A stretch of 64,000 nt of DNA from CBDCXE01 sp965223725 [NCBI: Nitrospinota bacterium]. GTDB lineage: Bacteria > Nitrospinota_A > UBA7883. The stretch covers positions 1-64,000 of the forward strand of contig CBDCXE010000002.1 of NCBI GenBank assembly GCA_965223725.1, written 5' to 3'. The first letter of the stretch is position 1; every line of letters starts with the position of its first letter. The notes beneath the pieces were generated by a model. It did no database searches and was not told where the DNA came from. It was given only the letters and a program-made list of their open reading frames with translations. A program made the translations under genes and the position numbers. Positions 57,655 to 64,000 of this stretch are shown piece after piece.

Positions 57655-58514
57655 GGTACGCGTTTATCCGTGATCATCGTGATCGGTTCCGTGTGACATC
57701 GATGTGCCGAGTGTTGCGGACATGCCGCAGCGGGTTTTACTCCTGGCTAAAATCTCCGTTATCTGATCGTGATCGGGAAGACCGCAGGTTGCTGGTGAAG
57801 ATAAAGGAATCGTATATTGCCAGCGGCAAGGTATATGGCAGTCCCCGGGTTCATCGTGACCTGGTGGAGGCTGGTGAGCGTATCGGCGAGAAGCGGGTGG
57901 CCCGTTTGATGAGGTCTGCTGGTATTGCGGCTATCCGTGGTTACCGTAAGCCCCGTTATAAATCTGGCTCTCCTTGTGTGATGGCTCCTAACCGGTTGGG
58001 GCAATGTTTTGATGTAGACGGTCCAGACCAGGCGTGGGTGACTGATATTACTTACATCCGCACCTGGGAGGGATGGCTTTATCTTGCGGTGGTGATGGAC
58101 CTGTACTCCCGGCTGGTTGTTGGCTGGTCTATGGGGTCCGCTTTGGCCAGGGGGTTGGTGTTGGATGCGCTACTGATGTCGGTTTGGCGGCGCAGGCCAA
58201 AGGAGAAGGTTATAGTTCACTCGGATCAAGGGTCACAGTATGGCAGCGATGACTGGATCAGGTTTTGTGATGATAACAATCTTGTTACCAGCATGAGCCG
58301 ACGTGGTAACTGTTATGACAACGCCGTGGCGGAGTCGTTTTTTAGCAGTCTGAAGAAGGAGCGGATCAGGCGCAGGATATACAGAACGCGTAAAGAGGCC
58401 CGGTCTGATATATTTGAATATATAGAGATGTTTTACAACAGGACAAGACGTCACAGCTACGTAGGATACGTCAGCCCAATGGAATTTGAGCAAGCCTCAA
58501 AACAACGGGCTTAA
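57651..58514 (+). CDS. IS3-family transposase OrfB (DDE integrase)
   Basis: 287 residues, rve-type DDE catalytic domain: first Asp in WVTDITYIRTWEGWLYL, second Asp in VIHSDQGSQYGS, Glu in AVAESFFSSLKKERI. N-terminal HTH_21-like segment (LVKIKESYIASGKVYGSPRV). Probably made mainly as OrfAB by -1 frameshifting; the GTG at 57651 is a possible separate start. Stops 2 bp before the right inverted repeat. Confidence 0.95.
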   Translation: MRYAFIRDHRDRFRVTSMCRVLRTCRSGFYSWLKSPLSDRDREDRRLLVKIKESYIASGKVYGSPRVHRDLVEAGERIGEKRVARLMRSAGIAAIRGYRKPRYKSGSPCVMAPNRLGQCFDVDGPDQAWVTDITYIRTWEGWLYLAVVMDLYSRLVVGWSMGSALARGLVLDALLMSVWRRRPKEKVIVHSDQGSQYGSDDWIRFCDDNNLVTSMSRRGNCYDNAVAESFFSSLKKERIRRRIYRTRKEARSDIFEYIEMFYNRTRRHSYVGYVSPMEFEQASKQRA

Positions 58515-59242
58515 ATGTCCACTATAACGGGGGAAGTCCAAGCAGCGCCCACCGGGTGGTTATCGACCCTTTCCTTTCCGGCAACGAGTTGGCCGACGCC
58601 GGGCCAGAGATCTTCGACAAGCTGGACGCTGTCATCCTCACCCACGGCCACGCCGACCATATCGGGGACACCGTTGAAATCTGCAACAAAACCGGCGCGC
58701 TGGTGGTCGCCAACAACGAAGTGGCCAACTATCTGGCCGGCGAAGGCCTCACCGTGCACAACATGCATGTCGGCGGAGGCTACCAGTTTCCGTTCGGCCA
58801 TGTGAAGCTGACCATCGCCCATCACGGCTCCAGCGGGCCGAACAACGAATGCCTGGGCGTGGCCACCGGTGTTGTGGTCACCATGGACGGCAAAAAAGTT
58901 TACCATGCGGGTGATACCGGGTTATTTCTCGATATGAAACTGATCGGCGAAACCTGCGGCCCTCTGGATGTCGCTCTGCTGCCGATCGGCGACAATTTCA
59001 CCATGGGCATAGACGACGCTGTGAAAGCCGCCGAGTTCCTGAACGCAAAGATCAATATCCCGATGCATTATGACACCTGGCCACCAATTGTGGCTGACCC
59101 GCAGGAGTTTGTCAGCAAGGTCGAAGTCCAGGGCGGAGTCGGAAAGGTTATCAAACCGGGGGAGAGCCTGGATATATAGAGCCAGGTTACACGGCCATTC
59201 TCTGCGGATTTGCTCGCGATGCTTGTTTGCAGAGCATTGCGC

Positions 59243-59258
59243 CGGACAAATTTGTCCG
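59243..59258. promoter_or_regulatory. 16-bp perfect palindrome upstream of amidase gene
   Basis: CGGACAAATTTGTCCG reads the same on both strands. It lies 18 bp upstream of the -35 of the promoter at 59276-59304, so it suits an activator or repressor dimer. No T-run follows. Confidence 0.4.
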
Positions 59259-59275
59259 CTTCCATAATCATTTGT

Positions 59276-59304
59276 TTGACAGTTGACGTTAATAATGCTA
59301 AATT
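59276..59304 (+). promoter_or_regulatory. Sigma-70-like promoter of the amidase gene
   Basis: TTGACA (59276-59281), 17-nt spacer, TAAATT (59299-59304). Predicted start near 59311, giving a leader of about 33 nt without an obvious ribosome site. Confidence 0.5.
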
Positions 59305-59343
59305 CAAACATAATTATATGCTAATTATGCATAATATATAGTA

Positions 59344-61011
59344 ATGTACACTAAACTTTGTATCGCATTATTGTTCCTTTTGGCTGCGGCACCATCGGCA
59401 AACGGAGCTCAGCCAGACGTTGAAGAGATGTACCAGAGCGCCCGTGTTCATTATTACAGCCTTTTCAACTCCCAGGAAAAAATGGAGGATCGCGGCCATT
59501 GGCTGCTGGTCATCGACCAGTTCGATAATATCGCCATAACCTACCCTGGTACAAAACGGGGCGCCGACGCGCATTATACAACCGGCCTGCTCTACCAAAA
59601 GCTGTATTATCGCTCCGGTAAACAGGAGGACAGGAAAAGCGCCATCGACAGCTTTTCAAAAGTTATTCAACAATACCCCCAAAGCAGCCTGGTGGATGAC
59701 GCCGAACAGCATATAGGGGACATCAGGTTCCGGGACAGCGATTATCAAAGCGCCCGCGACTCGTATAAATCGGTGGAGCAAAGGCGTATACCCAAAAAAT
59801 CGTACAAAGGGAAAACGGTCAAAACAGTCTTCTCCAAAACCAGAAACACGAAGCTGAAGCCAAAGGTCTCTACCGATGGCAGAAGTTTCCAGAGCAATAC
59901 GTTCACGCAACTTCGCGAGATAAAACGCTTCTCCCGCTCTGGTTATACCCGGTTGATTCTGTTCCTATCGCGCAGGACCGCATATCGGGCGGTGGAGTTA
60001 TCCAATCCGGAAAGGGTGTTCATCGACCTGCTTGGTACCCGGCCGAAAAGCGGATTCCCCGACAGGATAAGATATAACTCTGGCATTGTGGCTAATGTGC
60101 GGATGGGCAAGAACGACTCCAGCATAACAAGGGTAGTGTTTGACCTGACCACCGAATCGTCCTATATGATCACATCATTGGAAAATCCATTCAGGATAGT
60201 CATAGATTTCAGTAAAGGCAAACGTCGGTTTGTGGATGGCGGCAAAGCGCCATCCGCCAGCAATACGCTAATCAAGGTTCAACCCAGGAAATATAAAAGA
60301 AAACCAGCATTAATAGTTATCGACCCGGGACATGGCGGCAGGGACCCGGGCGCCATCGGCCCATCAGGCCTGAAGGAGAAAACCGTGACGCTGGCCATAG
60401 CAAGAAAGCTGAAGGCCAGCCTGGAGCGAAAATATGGCTATAGAGTTGTCCTGACCAGAAACAGTGATCGGTTCATCGAGCTTGATGAGCGCACTGTAAT
60501 CGCCAACTCCATGAAGGCGGATCTGTTTGTGTCGATCCATGTGAACAGCAGCCCATACCGCTCCGCCAGAGGACTCGAGACTTATTTTCTCTCCCCTGCC
60601 CGTTCGAAGGATGAGCTGGCCACCGCCGCCAGAGAGAACATGATCGCCGCCCACAGCGATAACCCGGTGGAGAACGATCTGGCATATATCATGAGTGACC
60701 TCTCCAGCACCCGGAAAGTGAACGACTCGGTTATGCTGGCCAAGAGCGTGCAAAGCCATATGGTGAAAGGTATGCGCGCAAATTATCGCGGGATAAAGGA
60801 TAAAGGAGTGAAGCAGGCGATGTTCTATGTACTATGGCGTGCCTCCATGCCGTCGGTTTTGGTGGAGACTAGCTTCATATCGAACAAGGAAGAGGAGCGC
60901 CTCCTCAGAAACGCTTTATATATAGAGAAACTGGCCGAATCGATAGCCAGAGGCGTATCTACCTACAGCAAAACTGCCCTGGGCAGACCAGATACGCTGG
61001 CGCGCAGGTGA
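59344..61011 (+). CDS. N-acetylmuramoyl-L-alanine amidase with AMIN domain
   Basis: Cleaves peptidoglycan stem peptides during cell separation. 555 residues: signal peptide (MYTKLCIALLFLLAAAPSANG), a helical TPR-like region with tetratricopeptide pattern (HYTTGLLYQKLYYRSGK, AIDSFSKVIQQYPQSS; about 25-145), an AMIN domain (about 195-300, TRLILFLSRRTAYRAVELS) for septal targeting, and the zinc amidase_3 domain (from 322). Zinc ligands appear in VIDPGHGGRDPGAIG, the Glu of LKEKTVTLAIA and His of VSIHVNSS; catalytic Glu in VLVETSFISNKEE. Resembles AmiC/AmiB. Confidence 0.94.
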   Translation: MYTKLCIALLFLLAAAPSANGAQPDVEEMYQSARVHYYSLFNSQEKMEDRGHWLLVIDQFDNIAITYPGTKRGADAHYTTGLLYQKLYYRSGKQEDRKSAIDSFSKVIQQYPQSSLVDDAEQHIGDIRFRDSDYQSARDSYKSVEQRRIPKKSYKGKTVKTVFSKTRNTKLKPKVSTDGRSFQSNTFTQLREIKRFSRSGYTRLILFLSRRTAYRAVELSNPERVFIDLLGTRPKSGFPDRIRYNSGIVANVRMGKNDSSITRVVFDLTTESSYMITSLENPFRIVIDFSKGKRRFVDGGKAPSASNTLIKVQPRKYKRKPALIVIDPGHGGRDPGAIGPSGLKEKTVTLAIARKLKASLERKYGYRVVLTRNSDRFIELDERTVIANSMKADLFVSIHVNSSPYRSARGLETYFLSPARSKDELATAARENMIAAHSDNPVENDLAYIMSDLSSTRKVNDSVMLAKSVQSHMVKGMRANYRGIKDKGVKQAMFYVLWRASMPSVLVETSFISNKEEERLLRNALYIEKLAESIARGVSTYSKTALGRPDTLARR

Positions 61012-61186
61012 GTATCCTTTTTATTAAACACGCAGAAAGCGGTGGCTTGTCACAACCTGCCCGCGACCTTTGATGGGCTGAAAGGGCGGTGGTTATGGAT
61101 GGGCCCCTGGCAAGGCATTACCATACATCTCGTCGGGGCGCCCGCCTGCCCTGGAAATGACAAGGCTAAAGCGCCACCACAGAGCG

Positions 61187-61205
61187 CGCCTGCACACGGC
61201 AGGCG
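61187..61205. repeat. GC-rich hairpin downstream of mrp
   Basis: CGCCTGC (61187-61193) and GCAGGCG (61199-61205) form a perfect 7-bp stem with a 5-nt loop just beyond the mrp stop. It may help stop or stabilise the mrp transcript; no U-run is present. Confidence 0.4.
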
Positions 61206-61217
61206 TAGTTTCTAGTG

Positions 61218-62345
61218 TCAGCCACCGCCTCCGCCACCAGCCGCCGCCGCAAACGGATTCGGTTGAGTTTGGGGGTCGGGCGCATTACATATGGCATCCA
61301 GCACAGAGTTGGTCAGGTCTTCAAAATATTTGGCGATCTCCGGGTTATCCTCTTTGCTGAACACCGGGTTACCCTTGTCCGCGTCTTCACAGATCGACTT
61401 TGTCAACGGCACCGAGCCAAGCAGCGGAACGCCCAACTTCTCCGATTCACGCAGTCCGCCACCCTCACCAAAAATATGGGCCACTTCACCGCATTTCTCG
61501 CAGACGTAGTGGCTCATGTTTTCCACTATGCCGAGGATATGGGTCTGTGTAAGCTGGAACATCGCCACCGCCCTGCGCACATCGATCAGCGCCACATCCT
61601 GCGGAGTGGTCACGATGACGGCGCCTTTGATGGCCACCTGCTGCGTCAGCGATAACGGCACATCGCCAGTTCCCGGAGGCAGGTCGACTATTAGATAATC
61701 AAGCTCACCCCAGGCGATCTGGTTTATAAGCTGGTCGATAAGCTTCATCACCATCGGCCCGCGCATTATCATCGCTTCCGAATCTTCAACGGCCATGCCA
61801 ATGGATATGACCTTTATTCCGTAGCGCTCTACCGGGTTGATCATGTCATCCACAACTGCCAATCTTTCGTTGGCCCCCAGCATTTTATGCACAGAAGGGC
61901 CGAAAATATCCAGATCGAGTAGCCCAACCTTGTTGCCCATTTGTGATAACGAATAGGCAAGATTGACCGAAACCGTCGACTTGCCAACGCCACCCTTGCC
62001 GGAAGTGACCGGTATGATATTCTTCACGCCAGGCAAATCTTTGCGACCCATAGCCTCGCCGCCACCATGTTGATGATCGTGATCATGGCCGCCTGGTTGC
62101 TGTGGCGCCGAGCCGGTCAGCACCTGCACCGCCAGCCCTTCTGAAACAGAGCTAACAGCGTTTTCTATCTGCTTGGACAAGGCGCCCATCGCGCCATCCG
62201 ATGACGAAGAAGAGCGCAGAACGACCACCACAGCTTCCGGGGTGATCTCCACATCTTCCACAAATTGTAATGTAACTATGTCCTTGTCGAAACCGGGATA
62301 CGGTATACCCTTCAGGGCATCGATAACTTTATCTCTGGATACCAT
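61218..62345 (-). CDS. mrp: Mrp/NBP35-family iron-sulfur carrier ATPase
   Basis: 375 residues. N-terminal MIP18/DUF59 domain (DKVIDALKGIPYPGFDKDIV) followed by a His/Gly-rich linker (GGHDHDHQHGGG), then a P-loop ATPase with deviant Walker A SGKGGVGKSTVSVNLA and DYLIVDLPPGTGD. The cluster-binding CxxC is in MSHYVCEKCGEV. The protein ends in a run of six glycines. It loads Fe-S clusters onto apo-proteins. It lies 9 bp after the nfu gene. Confidence 0.94.
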   Translation of the reverse strand: MVSRDKVIDALKGIPYPGFDKDIVTLQFVEDVEITPEAVVVVLRSSSSSDGAMGALSKQIENAVSSVSEGLAVQVLTGSAPQQPGGHDHDHQHGGGEAMGRKDLPGVKNIIPVTSGKGGVGKSTVSVNLAYSLSQMGNKVGLLDLDIFGPSVHKMLGANERLAVVDDMINPVERYGIKVISIGMAVEDSEAMIMRGPMVMKLIDQLINQIAWGELDYLIVDLPPGTGDVPLSLTQQVAIKGAVIVTTPQDVALIDVRRAVAMFQLTQTHILGIVENMSHYVCEKCGEVAHIFGEGGGLRESEKLGVPLLGSVPLTKSICEDADKGNPVFSKEDNPEIAKYFEDLTNSVLDAICNAPDPQTQPNPFAAAAGGGGGG

Positions 62346-62354
62346 ACCGTCGCC

Positions 62355-62585
62355 CTACATTATCGCTTCGACGCTGGTCACGCCGGGAACGTTTTCCATC
62401 AGGGTCTTCTCGATGCCCATTTTCAGGGTCATGGAAGCGGACGGGCAACCGGAACAGGCGCCCTGCAACCGGACAAGCACCACGCCATCTTCGTTCACAT
62501 CCACAAACTCGACGTTGCCGCCATCCGCCTGCAACGCCGGGCGTATTGTATTCAATGCAGTTTCTATTTTCTCTTTCTCGACCAT
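62355..62585 (-). CDS. NifU C-terminal-domain (Nfu) iron-sulfur scaffold protein
   Basis: 76 residues consisting solely of a NifU_C domain: ALNTIRPALQADGGNVEFVDV with the cluster Cys pair CSGCPSA. Binds a 4Fe-4S or 2Fe-2S cluster in transfer to target proteins. Operon with mrp makes a two-gene Fe-S trafficking unit. Confidence 0.93.
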   Translation of the reverse strand: MVEKEKIETALNTIRPALQADGGNVEFVDVNEDGVVLVRLQGACSGCPSASMTLKMGIEKTLMENVPGVTSVEAIM

Positions 62586-63001
62586 TATATAATCTCCATC
62601 GTTTTATTTATTTCATACCTGACCATACAGAATTCAACTTGGGTCGCCACATGTCAGGCAGGTTCAATCTGTCCTTACCAGTTTACACCTACAGACTACA
62701 CCAAAACAGGACAAATGTCATACTATTTTAGTCAGGTATTCCACTCAACGCAAGGAGAAAACAGAAGCTTATCGCCCCACCCAATCGGCCAGCAACTCAA
62801 AAACATATTCATATCATCAACTCCACAACATATTTTCGTTATATATTCGCTATCAGGATAATCGAACAGAGAACGAATGTCAAGTAAGAAATAATATATT
62901 TTTATAAAGAAGTTTCGCAGGGCCGGACATATTTATATTAACATTCAACACGTATTATGTATTACGCTTGACGTATGGCGCCTGTACGTTTAAAATAAAC
63001 C
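62586..63001. other. 416-bp divergent region (nfu / higBA)
   Basis: AT-rich, no RNA gene or open frame of note. Its last 55 bp carry the higBA promoter and inverted repeats; a ribosome site for nfu (GGAGAT) lies at its left edge. Confidence 0.5.
62951..62996 (+). promoter_or_regulatory. higBA promoter and operator
   Basis: -35 TTGACG (62968-62973), 17-nt spacer, -10 TAAAAT (62991-62996). Inverted repeats ACGTA (62971-62975) / TACGT (62985-62989), and a second CGTA / TACG pair (62951-62966), overlap or flank it and suit antitoxin autorepression. The -10 lies only 5 bp before the higB ATG, so the transcript should start at or next to the ATG (leaderless). Confidence 0.6.
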
Positions 63002-63277
63002 ATGATAAAAAGTTATCGGGACAAAAAGACCGAAGCTTTCGCCAATGGCGAATCTGTAAAAGAGTTTGGTGGATTCAAGGAACAGGCGGAGAAACGGCTC
63101 GAAATCCTTGACGCCGCTGAATCCCTGCAAGATTTGGCCGCACTGCCAAGCAACAGGCTGGAGGCTTTGTCGGGTGACAGAATGGGTCAGCACAGCATCA
63201 GGATCAACCGGCAATGGCGGATTTGCTTTAAATGGGATGGTGGCCCGACAAACGTTGAAATAACAGACTATCACTAA
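63002..63277 (+). CDS. higB: HigB-type mRNA interferase toxin
   Basis: 91 residues of the RelE superfamily HigB type: SYRDKKTEAFANGE at the start, LEALSGDRMGQHSIRIN and RQWRICFKWDGGPTNVEITDYH at the end. Such toxins cut mRNA on the ribosome. Toxin precedes antitoxin, the normal order for higBA. No ribosome site, in line with a leaderless message. Confidence 0.92.
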   Translation: MIKSYRDKKTEAFANGESVKEFGGFKEQAEKRLEILDAAESLQDLAALPSNRLEALSGDRMGQHSIRINRQWRICFKWDGGPTNVEITDYH

Positions 63278-63288
63278 AGGATATAATC

Positions 63289-63582
63289 ATGAGCAGAGAA
63301 CCTGTGCATCCAGGCAAAATATTGGGTGATGAGTTAAAGGAACTGGGTATTAGCGCGACGGAGCTCTCGAGGCAAATAAAGGTACCGGAAAACCGTATTC
63401 CTCAAATTGTGGCGGGGAAAAGGAACATCAGCGCCGACACCGCCTTGCGGCTTGGCAAATGGTTCAATATGAGCGCCACTTTCTGGATGAACCTGCAAAA
63501 CAGTTATGAGCTGCGCAAAGCGGAAAAGGAGATTGGCAAAGCGATCAAATCGATTAAACCAAGAGCGAAAGAGATAGCATGA
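63289..63582 (+). CDS. higA: HigA-type antitoxin
   Basis: 97 residues beginning MSREPVHPGKILGDELKELG, with an XRE helix-turn-helix (ATELSRQIKVPENRIPQIVAG and NISADTALRLGKWF). Neutralises HigB and represses the operon. Starts 11 bp after higB; SD AAGGA. Confidence 0.94.
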   Translation: MSREPVHPGKILGDELKELGISATELSRQIKVPENRIPQIVAGKRNISADTALRLGKWFNMSATFWMNLQNSYELRKAEKEIGKAIKSIKPRAKEIA

Positions 63583-63615
63583 ACATAAAGGGCGCCTAAT
63601 AATCTACTTATTTCT

Positions 63616-64000
63616 ATGAAACACTTCACCGATATTGCCACGATCATTGCTCTTGCCCTCTCCTTTTTCGCCTGTTCGACTATTTCGCTGGCCAAGGATC
63701 CCGACACTGCCGACATGATCCTGATACCGGCGGGCAAGTTCATCATGGGGAGTGACGAGGCGGAGCGGGAGTACGGTTACAAGCTGGATGAGGCGCAGGG
63801 TAGCCGGGCGGCGCGCAAATATAAATGGTTCGAGGTGGAGACGCGGCGGAGCGTCTATCTGCCCGATTACTACATCGACAAAGATCTTGTCACCAACGCC
63901 AACTATGAAAAGTTTATCAAGGCGACCGGTCATCGCGCGCCCTTCGTCGATAAAAAAACCTGGCGAAGCTATCGGCTGGTTCATGGATACAAGGAGGTTC
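63616..64000 (+). CDS. Formylglycine-generating-enzyme-type (SUMF1 family) exported protein, 3' end outside window
   Basis: 128 codons visible. Signal peptide (IIALALSFFACSTISLA) followed by the SUMF1 opening pattern DMILIPAGKFIMGSDEAE and, after a variable loop, VYLPDYYIDKDLVTNANYEKFIKATGH. In this family the next part carries the catalytic core, not seen here. Catalytic Cys pairs cannot be checked, so it may be a true sulfatase modifier or one of the many non-catalytic family members. The ribosome site is unclear. Confidence 0.85.
   Translation, partial: MKHFTDIATIIALALSFFACSTISLAKDPDTADMILIPAGKFIMGSDEAEREYGYKLDEAQGSRAARKYKWFEVETRRSVYLPDYYIDKDLVTNANYEKFIKATGHRAPFVDKKTWRSYRLVHGYKEV

Larger units (their letters stand above)
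57308..58540 (+). mobile_element. Complete IS3-family insertion sequence (1233 bp)
   Basis: Ends are 25-bp imperfect inverted repeats: TGGACTTCCCCCG and the following 12 bases at 57308-57332, and their inverse at 58516-58540, matching at 22 of 25 positions and beginning TG, ending CA. A 3-bp direct duplication AGC flanks it (57305-57307 and 58541-58543). Two overlapping frames orfA and orfB with a frameshift signal encode the transposase. Everything expected of an active copy is present. Confidence 0.95.
57260..59179 (+). pseudogene. UPF0173 metal-dependent hydrolase gene interrupted by IS3-family element
   Basis: The first 16 codons (57260-57307: MVTLRYHAHSCWELES) and the remaining 211 (from 58544: SAHRVVIDPFLSGNELA, to 59179) are separated by the IS element at 57308-58540 and its target duplication. 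Removing them restores a single 227-residue frame of normal UPF0173 size, a metallo-beta-lactamase-fold hydrolase of unknown substrate. Its metal ligands are intact: ILTHGHADHIGD, IAHHGS, HAGDTG and MHYDTWPP. A truncated form from GTG 58556 could in principle be made but lacks the first strand. The disruption seems recent, as no other damage is visible. Confidence 0.92.

Overview
The window looks like chromosome of a Gram-negative, respiring, probably free-living bacterium. Outer-membrane evidence comes from a Kdo transferase (kdtA), a DUF374 acyltransferase, an AmgK-like sugar kinase, a dTDP-sugar cluster and many signal peptides and lipoboxes. Respiration is represented by a menaquinol oxidoreductase of the Rieske / split cytochrome b6 + subunit IV type with a pentaheme cytochrome. 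The mix of split cytochrome b, PyrR-[25 protein letters not shown], CarD, SelB, a formaldehyde-activating enzyme and a NirJ/AhbD-type radical SAM protein is unlike a standard gamma- or betaproteobacterium and fits lineages such as Nitrospinota, Nitrospirota or Desulfobacterota. That placement is inference only. No rRNA, tRNA or CRISPR array was recognised.

Layout. 1-3.9 kb: the 3' part of an ABC-2 exporter operon (ATPase and two permeases) and an NtrC-type response regulator. 4-8.8 kb: ankyrin protein, secreted cyclophilin, recX, prepilin peptidase, hpt, a DUF4126 membrane protein and an XRE regulator. 9-15 kb: a decayed SBBP-repeat gene, selB, and a 993-aa exported SBBP/FG-GAP repeat protein with a perfect FNR-type box upstream. 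15-19 kb: dinB, accA, and a TetR regulator with an Asp-nucleophile alpha/beta hydrolase behind a clear palindromic operator. 19-23 kb: two tandem subtilases, the first carrying an ochre codon in its signal peptide. 23-26 kb: rfbB-rfbA-rfbC. 26-34 kb: pyrR-pyrB-pyrC-carA-unknown-carB, preceded by a textbook PyrR-binding RNA stem-loop. 34-39 kb: metG (minus strand), then pentaheme cytochrome-Rieske-cytochrome b6-subunit IV.

39-43 kb (minus strand): fae, a NirJ-like radical SAM gene, a cyclic-nucleotide-domain protein, an unknown 112-aa protein and an FmdB zinc ribbon. 43-47 kb (plus): two unknown membrane/exported proteins, then DUF374 acyltransferase, kdtA and an AmgK-like kinase. 47-54 kb (minus): lipoprotein, monoheme cytochrome c, the bifunctional NAD(P)HX repair enzyme nnr behind a 762-aa coiled-coil protein, a membrane-anchored unknown protein and CarD. 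54-57 kb: a Cpx-like envelope-stress set (Spy/CpxP-like lipoprotein, YceI protein, response regulator, histidine kinase). 57.3-58.5 kb: a complete IS3-family element inserted in a UPF0173 metal-dependent hydrolase gene, with 3-bp target duplication and a canonical -1 frameshift site. 59-64 kb: AMIN-domain amidase, Mrp/ApbC and Nfu iron-sulfur carriers, a higBA toxin-antitoxin pair and the start of a formylglycine-generating-enzyme-type protein.

The strongest biology is regulatory and evolutionary: the PyrR leader, the TetR operator, the FNR box, the precisely reconstructable IS disruption and the broken paralogs next to intact ones. I did not find a convincing wholly new multi-gene system. 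The best unexplained candidates are the unknown gene locked between carA and carB, and the coiled-coil/membrane-anchor pair upstream of nnr.
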